From Paenibacillus albidus (GTDB taxonomy: Bacteria > Bacillota > Bacilli > Paenibacillales > Paenibacillaceae), in the NCBI RefSeq assembly GCF_014644435.1, contig NZ_BMKR01000015.1, positions 1-64,000 on the forward strand: a stretch of DNA of 64,000 nucleotides. Direction: 5' to 3'. This document shows, piece by piece, positions 1 to 7,113 of this stretch. The position numbers were made by a program, and so were the translations under genes. Positions within the stretch are counted from its first letter, which is position 1. The number at the start of each line of letters is the position of its first letter. Under the pieces are notes generated by a model. That model saw nothing but the letters and a program-made list of their open reading frames with translations, had not been told where the DNA came from and made no database searches.

Positions 1-101
1 AAGCTTGCGAATTGACCTTTTTACTGTGTCCACTCTATTGACAGAAGTACACTGAGTCCGTAAGCTTGGTCCGAACTTGCGGTTCTTCACTCCCCGCCTG
101 G

Positions 102-1100
102 TCAAACCAGGCTGTGTCTGGTCCGTTGCCGGTTCTGGAAGGTCACAAGCTCCTTCATCCCTGCCTTGGCAAGCATCCCCAGCTGCTGCTCTGTGTAACC
201 ACCCAGATCATCCGGGAAGTGGGCGTCGGTGGAGGTCGTGAGCAGCACCCCCTTGGCAGCCAGTACCGCCAGAAAAGCCGGACTTGGACACATCTCCCTG
301 ATCGGGTAACGGTAGACCATTCCGGCGTTGATCTCCGTCGCAGTATCATTTTCCACCAGCAAATCCGCGATCTGCTCATACATGGGCAGCAGCCGCTGTT
401 CGTCGGGACGGTAATTGAAGGCCTTCAGATTGTCAAGGTGGGCAACAATATCGAACAAACGCGAGGCTATCGCGCCCCCAACGATCTCGAAGAACCTCGC
501 ATACAGCACCTCCAGATCAAACTTTTCAAATTGCTTCTGCGTAGCCGGATTGTCAAAACCCCAGCCATCCACAAAATGCACCGAGCCGATAACGTAGTCA
601 TACGGCTGTTCGGTCAAGATGCGGCTGAGCTCCTGCTCACAGCCCGGGAAATAATCGGCTTCGATCCCGAGCCGCAGTTCAATCCCGGCGCGCCGCCACT
701 TCTCCTTCTGGCTGTGAATACAGGATACAAAATCGTCCACTTCCGCCATACATACCTGATCCAGCCACTCCCGCTGCAATCTGCCAATCGGGGTCTCATC
801 CAGAATCATGAATGGCTCATAGTAGGTTTTGTATTCCTTGAACCGGTAGAGATGATCGACAATGCCAACCGTATGCATCCCGAGGTTTTGGGCCCGCTTC
901 AGATACAGGTCCAGCCATTCTTCTGTAAACGCGCCTCCGTGCATTCTCCGTTCCAAACGAGCAAAACTTTCTTGCATCCAGCCCATCGTATGCGGTACAT
1001 GAGTGTTTTCTGTTAGGGCAGCCATACTTTCCAGCGTACGCTGCAGCCATCTTGGCGAGTAAGGTCCTTCTTCCAGATGGAGATGAAAATCAACTTTCAT
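102..1100 (-). CDS. PHP-domain phosphoesterase (histidinol-phosphatase-like)
   Basis: 332 residues. The N-terminus VDFHLHLEEG carries the HxH metal pair (His6, His8) of PHP-fold hydrolases. IVDHLYRFKE, GIEADYFPG, YVIGSVHFVDGW and STDAHFPDDLGGY near the C-terminus match the further metal-binding motifs. The family hydrolyses phosphate esters, histidinol phosphate among them, but no other histidine genes lie nearby, so the substrate is unknown. The ATG is preceded by AGGAGG at good spacing. The gene sits 34 bp downstream of the metallophosphoesterase gene on the same strand, so the two are probably one transcript under the divergent DeoR-type regulator. The family call is firm; the specific role is not. 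Confidence 0.85.
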   Translation of the reverse strand: MKVDFHLHLEEGPYSPRWLQRTLESMAALTENTHVPHTMGWMQESFARLERRMHGGAFTEEWLDLYLKRAQNLGMHTVGIVDHLYRFKEYKTYYEPFMILDETPIGRLQREWLDQVCMAEVDDFVSCIHSQKEKWRRAGIELRLGIEADYFPGCEQELSRILTEQPYDYVIGSVHFVDGWGFDNPATQKQFEKFDLEVLYARFFEIVGGAIASRLFDIVAHLDNLKAFNYRPDEQRLLPMYEQIADLLVENDTATEINAGMVYRYPIREMCPSPAFLAVLAAKGVLLTTSTDAHFPDDLGGYTEQQLGMLAKAGMKELVTFQNRQRTRHSLV

Positions 1101-1134
1101 AGCCTATATCCTCCTGTCAGCATGACAACATATT

Positions 1135-2034
1135 CTATATAACACTGCCGTCTTCCAGCCTAAGCCACGTATTGAAGCGCCGTTCTCCCTCCAGAAGCTG
1201 AATCACCCGCGCCCCGCGCTCCAATACACCGTAGGTGTTATGCCCGGTTACCCGGCCATAAGCAAGCGTAATCCCATGCAGCACGCCTATGTAGTCATTG
1301 TCATGATCATGTCCGGCAAAAGCCGCCATAACATCTCCCGATTCCAGCATCGCCGTGAACAAGCCGCTGTTGATTTTGGGGCAGCAGACCATCTCCCCTT
1401 TTCTCCCCTCAACGGTTCCGGATTGCCATACTTCATGATATTCCGGCAGCGGGATATGCAGAAAAGCAAGTCCGGGCAGCGGTCCTCCATTTCTCGCACG
1501 GATCTGGCGGGACTCCTGCACATACCAGCCCACTTGATCCGGGTGAATCCAGGCATATCCGCCAATTTCAGCCGGAGCATATTCACCTGAATCCACAAAA
1601 TACAGCACAGCCGATTCCCGTTCTCCTGCATGGTTGTCTAGAGTCAACGCATAATTCCCGGTGCCATGGATGTCTTCAGGCCCTGCTTTGGACACACAAT
1701 ACTCATATTCCGTAAGAATTTCCTGCAGCTCGGCCCGGGTAACTCCTTTCTCCGAATCATGATTGCCGTAGATTACAGCAAAAGGGGTTTTTGCCTGGGC
1801 CGCGACCTCTATAACCCGGCGGAAAACCGCTTGCGGATCCCCTGTCTCTTCACTGGAAATCAGATCACCCGTGAACACAATCAAATCCGGCTGTTCCGTC
1901 TCGACAATCTGCTCCATCAATGCCAGCGTTCGGGTATCCTTCTCGGGATGGATGCCATCCTTGAGGTGGATATCCGTAAACTGCACAATCTTAAACGTCC
2001 CGTTGTCGCGAAAAGCAAGCTGTTGCTTGTTCAT
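1135..2034 (-). CDS. Calcineurin-like metallophosphoesterase
   Basis: 299 residues with the full motif set of the metallophosphatase fold in order: FTDIHL (Asp21, His23), FTGDLI, YGNHDSE, a histidine in FLHIPLPEY, and AGHDHDND. These residues bind the two catalytic metals and hydrolyse phosphomono- or diesters. No signal peptide is visible, so it should be cytoplasmic. It resembles the purple-acid-phosphatase-like group of bacterial single-domain enzymes. It is the first gene of a two-gene operon with the PHP protein, and two phosphoesterases side by side suggest stepwise use of a phosphorylated compound, which is inference. The promoter region is shared with the divergent DeoR-type gene. Confidence 0.88.
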   Translation of the reverse strand: MNKQQLAFRDNGTFKIVQFTDIHLKDGIHPEKDTRTLALMEQIVETEQPDLIVFTGDLISSEETGDPQAVFRRVIEVAAQAKTPFAVIYGNHDSEKGVTRAELQEILTEYEYCVSKAGPEDIHGTGNYALTLDNHAGERESAVLYFVDSGEYAPAEIGGYAWIHPDQVGWYVQESRQIRARNGGPLPGLAFLHIPLPEYHEVWQSGTVEGRKGEMVCCPKINSGLFTAMLESGDVMAAFAGHDHDNDYIGVLHGITLAYGRVTGHNTYGVLERGARVIQLLEGERRFNTWLRLEDGSVI

Positions 2035-2103
2035 CTCTGGCCTCCTGAGCTCTGCTCTTTTTTAGATGGATTACTGATGCCTCATAGTTTCTGTGAGATT
2101 CAT

Positions 2104-2153
2104 GTTGTTTTTTGTGATTATACGTTGTTTATTGTGTTACTTTATTCTAAAAT
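2104..2153 (+). promoter_or_regulatory. Divergent promoter with 20-bp direct repeat, probable DeoR-type operator
   Basis: Two adjacent 20-bp units begin with GTTGTTT at 2104 and 2124 and share the TTGTGNTTA core. A plus-strand promoter fits on the second unit: -35 TTGTTT at 2125-2130 and -10 TAAAAT at 2148-2153, with a 17-bp spacer. A minus-strand -10 TATAAT (complement of 2117-2122) overlaps the first unit. DeoR-family proteins often bind direct repeats, so autoregulation and control of the phosphoesterase operon are likely. This is inferred from sequence only. Confidence 0.5.
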
Positions 2154-2207
2154 AGCATTAACAAGCAAAGGGATGCAATCTTATTTTTTGTGAAGGAGAG
2201 GGATTCA

Positions 2208-2990
2208 TTGTCTTTATTGGCAGAGGAACGGCAGCAGTTGATTTTGCAGCAGCTGGATGAGGCTGGAAAGGTGAAGGTAATCCCGCTGGCGTTGCAGCTT
2301 CAGGTCTCGAATGAAACGATCCGGCGGGATATGGATGTCTTGGAGGAACTAGGGAAGCTCAAACGGGTCTATGGCGGGGCAGTAAAGCTCACCCATCATA
2401 ACGGAGAGCCCTCGTATACGATGCGGCGCAAGCTGAATCAGGCGGAAAAAGAAGCCATCGGCCGTCAGGCTGCCGGATTGCTGAAGGACGGAGACACTGT
2501 CTTTATGGACACGGGGACGACTGTACTGGAGATGACCCGCTATATGGCCGGCAAAAAAAGGATCACAGTAATCACAACCTCGCTTCCCTCAGCGGCTGCC
2601 TTGCTCCAGGCGTTGTCCCATGAACATTTCACGGGGAAAGTGATTCTGCTCGGCGGTGAGGTCTCCATAGAGCAGCAGTCCGTGAGTGGCATTATGACGC
2701 ATGAGATGCTTGGACATTTCAGTGTGGACAAGGCGTTCCTCTCTGTCGGCGGCATCTCCCTTCAACACGGAATCACCGATTATGAGCTGAACGAAACCCT
2801 GGTCTCCCGCAGGGCCGCCGAGCAGGCCAATGAAGTCATCCTGCTGGCAGACCACAGCAAGATCGGCAGTACAGCCTTCTGTCAAATCGCCGCACTGGAT
2901 ACGGCGGATATCATTATCAGCGATCAGGAGATGCCTGGTTCCTGGTCAGAAGAACTGGAGAAGTATGGCGTATCATGGATTAAGGCCTGA
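2208..2990 (+). CDS. DeoR/GlpR-family transcriptional regulator
   Basis: About 260 residues. The N-terminal winged helix includes the DeoR signature region VSNETIRRDMDVLEELGKL and VYGGAV. The C-terminal DeoRC sensor domain has DTGTTVLEM (phosphosugar-binding loop), LLGGEV and ILLADHSKIG. Such proteins repress sugar or phosphosugar genes and respond to a phosphorylated metabolite. I place the start at TTG 2208, because AAGGAGAGG at 2193-2201 sits correctly ahead of it, rather than at GTG 2190, which would lie before the ribosome binding site. It is divergent from the two phosphoesterase genes, its probable targets. Confidence 0.9.
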   Translation: MSLLAEERQQLILQQLDEAGKVKVIPLALQLQVSNETIRRDMDVLEELGKLKRVYGGAVKLTHHNGEPSYTMRRKLNQAEKEAIGRQAAGLLKDGDTVFMDTGTTVLEMTRYMAGKKRITVITTSLPSAAALLQALSHEHFTGKVILLGGEVSIEQQSVSGIMTHEMLGHFSVDKAFLSVGGISLQHGITDYELNETLVSRRAAEQANEVILLADHSKIGSTAFCQIAALDTADIIISDQEMPGSWSEELEKYGVSWIKA

Positions 2991-3014
2991 ACCCGGTGCT
3001 ACCGCTCAGCCGAT

Positions 3015-3596
3015 TCATTTCTTGCGGATGGCGAGTTCCGCGGAATTGGCCTTCCGGTCATATTCAATCAGCCAACAATCTCTATATTCACCTTCATGCC
3101 ATTCATGCTTCTCCAGCAGCTTCTTTTTGACGAACCCGTTTTTCTCATAGACCCTTAGCGCCCGCGCATTCCAGGCCTGGGGGTCCATGACAATTTTGCT
3201 CGCATTTTTCTGTTCAATGAGGTAAGCCACGGTTTCCCGGATCAACTGGGAGCCAAGCCCCCGGTTCCAATACTCCGTCTCGCCAATGAACTGATCCATA
3301 CCGTAGATCCGGCCTGCATACTCCTGATAGCCGTATATTCCGAGTTCTTCTTCATCTATAGGATAAAATTGCAGGTACCCGATAGCCTGACTGTGGTACT
3401 CAATGATACAGCGTGTTAACCCATGCTCATCTTCATCCGGGTAAAAATTCTCCAACACCTTGTCCATATCATGCGGGCGGTCACGCCCTTCATAGAATTC
3501 CAGCACCCCGGGGTCGGACAGCCATTGCACCAGCAACCCCGCATCCGCGGGTTCCAGACTCCGTAGACCCAGCTCTTGCCCCTGAAATAGAATCAT
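3015..3596 (-). CDS. GNAT acetyltransferase, AAC(6')-like
   Basis: 193 residues of the GNAT fold. The acetyl-CoA region is seen as YWNRGLGSQLIRETVAYLI (motif A, in place of QxxGxG/A) followed by VMDPQAWNARALRVYEKNGFVKKK (motif B). The segment GIYGMDQFIGE just before motif A is typical of the aminoglycoside 6'-N-acetyltransferase branch. Many chromosomal members have other small-molecule substrates, so resistance cannot be claimed. A GGAGG stands 10 bases ahead of the ATG. The gene is convergent with the DeoR-type regulator and 72 bp downstream of a second GNAT gene on the same strand. Confidence 0.82.
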   Translation of the reverse strand: MILFQGQELGLRSLEPADAGLLVQWLSDPGVLEFYEGRDRPHDMDKVLENFYPDEDEHGLTRCIIEYHSQAIGYLQFYPIDEEELGIYGYQEYAGRIYGMDQFIGETEYWNRGLGSQLIRETVAYLIEQKNASKIVMDPQAWNARALRVYEKNGFVKKKLLEKHEWHEGEYRDCWLIEYDRKANSAELAIRKK

Positions 3597-3668
3597 CCCT
3601 CAATTCCCTCCTTCTTAAAAATTCACTCTGACACATTCCCATGATCGGCGTTCTAACCGGCGAGGCGA

Positions 3669-4160
3669 CTATTCAATCTCAGCAACCATTGTAATCGAGG
3701 TGCCGACTATTCCAATCTCCTTGAACCCAAACCGTTTATACAGCTTCACCGCAGCTGCGTTATCCGGGTCTACGCTCAGAGACACCTTCTGCACTTTCCG
3801 CAGGCTGAGCTCCTCAAATAATCTTTTTAAGAGAGCCTTACCCATTCCTTGTGCCCGGTATTCAGCCTTAAGCGCCATGCCCAGTTCAGGCACATCTGCC
3901 CCAACATATCCAAACCCTCCACAACTCTGGTCAAAATAGCGAAGGGTTACCGAACCCAAATGCTCCCCCTTGTCGTTCACCGCAATATAACCCAGATCCC
4001 CTTCCCTGCCCCAGCCCTCCACATACTTGGCAATATCCGGCTCACGGATTATTTCCCTGCGGAATGGCGGTTGACCCTCTGGTACATATAAGGACTCGTA
4101 TAACATCTCCCATAGAAAGGGGATGTCTTGCTCCTCTACGGATCTAATGGTGTATAGCAT
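3669..4160 (-). CDS. GNAT N-acetyltransferase
   Basis: 163 residues, a single compact GNAT domain. EYRAQGMGKALLKRLFEEL is the acetyl-CoA loop (Q/RxxGxG/A) and SVDPDNAAAVKLYKRFGFKEIG is the conserved motif B end with the usual N-x-A-x-x-L-Y-x-x-x-G-F pattern. It transfers an acetyl group from acetyl-CoA to an amine of unknown identity. A clear GGAGG precedes the ATG. It lies upstream of, and in the same direction as, the AAC(6')-like gene and could be co-transcribed with it; the two are not close paralogues. Confidence 0.85.
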   Translation of the reverse strand: MLYTIRSVEEQDIPFLWEMLYESLYVPEGQPPFRREIIREPDIAKYVEGWGREGDLGYIAVNDKGEHLGSVTLRYFDQSCGGFGYVGADVPELGMALKAEYRAQGMGKALLKRLFEELSLRKVQKVSLSVDPDNAAAVKLYKRFGFKEIGIVGTSITMVAEIE

Positions 4161-4275
4161 GTACTGGAACCTCCTTCCGGGATAATATAGGTGCGATATT
4201 GCAAATATGTTACACTAATCAAGGAAACAGTTATTGCGACATTTATAAAGATACAGATAGGAGCAGGTACGAGAC

Positions 4276-5052
4276 ATGAGTTATAAAATTGTATTTTTCG
4301 ACATCGACGGCACACTGGTAAATGACGAGAAGCAGGTGCCGCAGGACACTATTGACGCCATTGCCGAATTAAAGGCGAGCGGCATCGAGCCCGTGATTGC
4401 CACCGGACGTGCGCCTTATTTCTTCAAGCCGCTTGCTGAGCTGCTGCACATTGACTCTTTTGTCAGTCTTAACGGAGCGTATGTTGTTTATAAAGGTGAA
4501 CCTTTGTATAAGCGCACCTTGCCGCTGAGCAGCTTGGAGAAGCTGGTGGAAGCCGCCGGGCGCAACAACCATTCGCTGGTTTTTGAAGGCAATGAGCAGT
4601 TCTTCGCCAACTCCGAGGCCCATCCTTTTATTATGGAATCTGTGAACTCCCTGCGGGTGGAGCAACCCGGATTCGACCCTGAATTCTGGAGAAATTCCGA
4701 TATTTATCAGGTTTTTCTGCACTGTGAAGCTGCGGATGAGCATCTGTATGACCAAGTGTTCGATGATCTCCGTCTGGTCCGCTGGCACCCCAAAGCGATG
4801 GACGTCACCGTCATGGGCGGCTCCAAAGCGGTCGGCATCGAGTCCATGCTGGCACGCCTGAATATCTCCCCTTCGGAAGCGGTCGCTTTTGGGGACGGCC
4901 TGAATGATATGGAAATGCTGGAGCATGTAGGCCTTGGCATCGCCATGGGCAATTCTCACCCAGAACTGCTGCCCTATGCCGACTATGTAACGGCTTCTGT
5001 AGATGAAGGCGGGATTCGTCAGGGACTGCGGCATGCAGGGTTGATCGGCTAA
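4276..5052 (+). CDS. Cof-type HAD-superfamily phosphatase
   Basis: 258 residues. FFDIDGTLV (Asp9 nucleophile, Asp11 acid/base) is HAD motif I, VIATGRAPYF motif II, and FGDGLNDMEMLE (Asp207, Asp211) motif IV with a lysine in VMGGSKAVGIE. The length and C2b cap between about residues 80 and 185 place it in the Cof/YbjI-type group that dephosphorylates sugar phosphates and similar small molecules in the cytoplasm. It is transcribed away from the GNAT pair and has its own upstream gap of 115 bp. Confidence 0.9.
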   Translation: MSYKIVFFDIDGTLVNDEKQVPQDTIDAIAELKASGIEPVIATGRAPYFFKPLAELLHIDSFVSLNGAYVVYKGEPLYKRTLPLSSLEKLVEAAGRNNHSLVFEGNEQFFANSEAHPFIMESVNSLRVEQPGFDPEFWRNSDIYQVFLHCEAADEHLYDQVFDDLRLVRWHPKAMDVTVMGGSKAVGIESMLARLNISPSEAVAFGDGLNDMEMLEHVGLGIAMGNSHPELLPYADYVTASVDEGGIRQGLRHAGLIG

Positions 5053-5112
5053 GGGATGGCCGCGGCTTAACGGAAGCTTACATGGAAGGGAGCCCTCGAG
5101 GCCCTTGGCCGT

Positions 5113-5502
5113 TCACGGGAAGTAGGCATCCGCAGGCTCCACTCTTAAAATGTTCCCCGCCTTACTGTACCTCACCTCGATGATATTCCCAGGCTGAAAC
5201 CTGGGGATATGGGTGAGCGGAATGAAGGTGCGTGTCATGGCGTCCACCCTTTCTCCGTTCTCCTGGGTCAGCTCCAATTCCAGCTCGACTTCGGGCCTGT
5301 CATTCATAGTGGAGGATAGCTGCCGGATCGATTTGATCCTAGCCTGGGCAGGAATTCCGCTCTTCACAAGCTCTTGTCTTGACCGGAGGTTCTCCTTCTG
5401 GACACGAATCTTGGAAATCGCGAAATAAACAGTCAATATTCCGGTCATCGTAGAAAACAGCACAATCAGGATCACAATAACACTCGTATTGATAAATAAC
5501 AT
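5113..5502 (-). CDS. Small membrane protein, unknown function
   Basis: 129 residues. A single hydrophobic helix covers about residues 7-30 and is followed by a basic stretch (KIRVQKENLRSRQELV) and a beta-rich domain with GIPAQARIKSIRQL and PGNIIEVRYSKAGNILRVE. This resembles small DUF3592-like membrane-anchored beta domains, but I cannot name the family with certainty. One oddity: the ribosome binding site AAGGAGG directly abuts the ATG with no spacer, so the start could be elsewhere, for example at the GTG nine codons in. It is convergent with the HAD gene. Confidence 0.6.
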   Translation of the reverse strand: MLFINTSVIVILIVLFSTMTGILTVYFAISKIRVQKENLRSRQELVKSGIPAQARIKSIRQLSSTMNDRPEVELELELTQENGERVDAMTRTFIPLTHIPRFQPGNIIEVRYSKAGNILRVEPADAYFP

Positions 5503-5619
5503 CCTCCTTCGTCCATTCGGGCTATGGGATTGAATGTGTTTATTACCTTATGATAGACAAATTATGGAGCGCTTTCAAGATTGGGGTGAGGGCTCATTCG
5601 GATTTTGTGATACCACTTA

Positions 5620-5945
5620 GCGAGATAAGGGGTGTCCCATCAAGCGAAAGCCCTCCGTCCTCCAAGCGCCATTTTCCCCATCCATCGAAGGATAAATCTA
5701 CGAAATCCCCGCTTATTCTTCAGTTGCTCAAACACACTTCCCGGCTCCATCATCCGCCGAACGAACGGCTAAAGCTTAGACTGCTTTACTTGGCAGGAGT
5801 TGCCGAGCCAGTAGTCTATACCGGAGGCCTTCAAAGACTCACTGTGCCCCTCCCGCCGCCAACAATCTTGGTACACATGGGCCATTAGCGGACATTGCTG
5901 GCATCGTTACTTTGGTATTGGCGCCACTGCACTTCATAACCGTTG
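5620..5945 (-). pseudogene. IS1182-family transposase C-terminal remnant
   Basis: The minus strand translates, across stops and frame changes, to CQQCPLMAHVYQ (the cysteine-rich C-x-x-C-P segment) and then to VFEQLKNKRGFRRFILR followed by WMGKMALGG. In IS1182-type transposases this order is CxxCP, then xSVFGxLKxNRxFRRFLLRG, then the end of the protein. The start and catalytic parts are gone and stops interrupt the frame, so this is a relic. It lies at the edge of the repeat-rich gap at 5.5-7.1 kb. Confidence 0.72.
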
Positions 5946-5992
5946 TCAACTGTGCGTAACCCTGGGATTGAGTGATGGCGGGGGCAACAGGC

Positions 5993-6431
5993 CGGATTGA
6001 GTGCTGGGTGAGTGCCAGGTGAGTGCCGGTCGAGCGCTGGTTGAGTGCTGGTTGAGTGCCGGATGAGTGCTAGATGAGTGCTGAATGAGTGCTGGGTGAG
6101 TACTGGATGAGTACTGGGTGAGTGCTGGATGAGTACTGGGTGAGTGCCGGATGAGTGCTGGGTGAGTGCTGGGTGAGTGCTGGGTGAGAGCTGGGTGAGT
6201 GCTGGATGTGTGCTGGTTAAGTGCCGGATGAGTGCTGGGTGAGTACTGAATGAGTGCCGGATGAGTGCTGGGTGAGTGCTGGGTGAGTGCCGGATGTGTG
6301 CTGGATGTGTGCTGGTTAAGTGCCGGATGAGTGCTGGGTGAGTACTGAATGAGTGCCGGATGAGTGCTGGGTGAGTGCTGGGTGAGTGCTGGATGTGTAC
6401 TGAATGAGTGCCGAATGAGTGCTGGGTGAGT
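5993..6431. repeat. 11-bp tandem repeat array (minisatellite), about 40 units
   Basis: The plus strand is an almost unbroken run of the 11-mer GAGTGCTGGRT, with unit variants in positions 5, 7 and 9-11 (GAGTGCCGGAT, GAGTACTGGGT, GTGTGCTGGTT). Because 11 is not a multiple of three, the peptide repeat would be 11 residues per 33 bases, and several frames stay open simply from composition. I see no ribosome binding site or believable gene. About eight more units stand at 6684-6771. It could be a slippage-prone locus. Confidence 0.9.
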
Positions 6432-6432
6432 G

Positions 6433-6683
6433 ACTGCTAGTGAGCTAAGTTGTGGTTTGACTGCATTTTGTGCAGCAGAACGCGGATAAACCGGGCTTTT
6501 TTTCGGTTTGGCTGCATTTTGTGCATCAGGAAAGGCCGAATGTGCCTGGATTTCGATATTTTCGAGGTTTGCGATGTACAAAATACATCAGAATAGCCTC
6601 TCAGGCTCGTTCGAAGCGATTTGACTGCACTAAATACACTGGAGCGGTAGCCGGCCATACTGGTCGCGAGCTACATCAGAGGC
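6433..6683. repeat. Duplicated block, copy 1, carrying a four-palindrome array
   Basis: A block of about 250 bp that recurs at 6774-7023 with an offset of about 341 bp and only scattered mismatches. Inside are four imperfect palindromes with 13-bp cores of the form TGYA-N5-TRCA at 6462-6474, 6513-6525, 6575-6587 and 6626-6638. Start-to-start distances are 51, 62 and 51 bp. The central five bases read TTTTG, TTTTG, CAAAA, CTAAA, so the sites face each other in a left-left-right-right arrangement centred on 6550. Confidence 0.85.
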
Positions 6684-6771
6684 AGTGCTGGTTGTATGCT
6701 GGATGTGTGCTGGATGTGTGCTGGTTAAGTGCCGAATGAGTGCTGGTTGAATGCTGGATGAGTGCCTGATA
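6684..6771. repeat. Short run of the 11-bp repeat
   Basis: About eight degenerate units of the same 11-mer seen at 5993-6431, placed between the two copies of the palindrome block. It shows that the duplication unit was tandem repeat plus palindrome array together. Confidence 0.8.
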
Positions 6772-6773
6772 GT

Positions 6774-7023
6774 TACTGCTAGTGAGCTAAGTTGTGGTTT
6801 GACTGCATTTTGTGCAGCAGAACGTGGATAAACCGGGCTTTTTTTCGGTTTGGCTGTATTTTGTGCATCAGGAAAGGCCGAATGTGCCTGGATTTCGATA
6901 TTTTCGAGGTTTGCGATGTACAAAATACATCAGAATAGCCTTTCAGGCTCCTCCGAAGCGATTTGACTGCACTAAATACACTGGAGCGACCGCTGGCCAG
7001 AATGGTCCCGCGCTCCATCAGAG
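6774..7023. repeat. Duplicated block, copy 2, carrying a four-palindrome array
   Basis: Second copy of the block at 6433-6683. The four palindrome cores are at 6804-6816, 6855-6867, 6917-6929 and 6968-6980, again 51, 62 and 51 bp apart. One core differs from copy 1 by a single C-to-T change (TGTATTTTGTGCA) that keeps the TGYA arm. Confidence 0.85.
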
Positions 7024-7032
7024 ACATTGTTG

Positions 7033-7077
7033 AAAGAGGTGTCCCAAGCAGCCATTTGGCTTCTGGGACACCTCTTT
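7033..7077 (-). terminator. Strong hairpin terminator after the GH3 gene
   Basis: AAAGAGGTGTCCCA pairs with TGGGACACCTCTTT around a short loop, with further near-pairing inside. The A/T-rich flanks give a usable U tract on either strand. It lies just downstream of the GH3 stop codon and should end the long minus-strand carbohydrate transcript. Confidence 0.8.
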
Positions 7078-7113
7078 GTTGGACATTCAGCAGATTAGAA
7101 GCTATTCCTATAC

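Noticed and set aside
1..101. Left-edge sequence before the PHP gene stop
   Set aside because: About 100 bp with two HindIII-type sites but no gene end, terminator or promoter that could be supported.
66..1016. 316-codon plus-strand frame opposite the PHP gene
   Set aside because: Antisense shadow: the opposite strand has all PHP motifs and a good ribosome binding site; this frame has no family features.
5993..6431. Possible CRISPR array
   Set aside because: Units are 11 bp with no unique spacers between them; no cas genes are present.
5946..6581. 211-codon open frame over the 11-bp repeats with an 11-residue peptide repeat
   Set aside because: It starts at TTG inside a palindrome site without a ribosome binding site, and the same start recurs in the duplicated block followed by a different end. 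Openness follows from the repeat composition.
7033..7077. IS end suggested by GGTGTCCCA, also seen near 5631 and 20235
   Set aside because: Here it forms a terminator-like hairpin after the GH3 gene. The other two occurrences are single and have no matching partner or target duplication, so an IS end cannot be supported.
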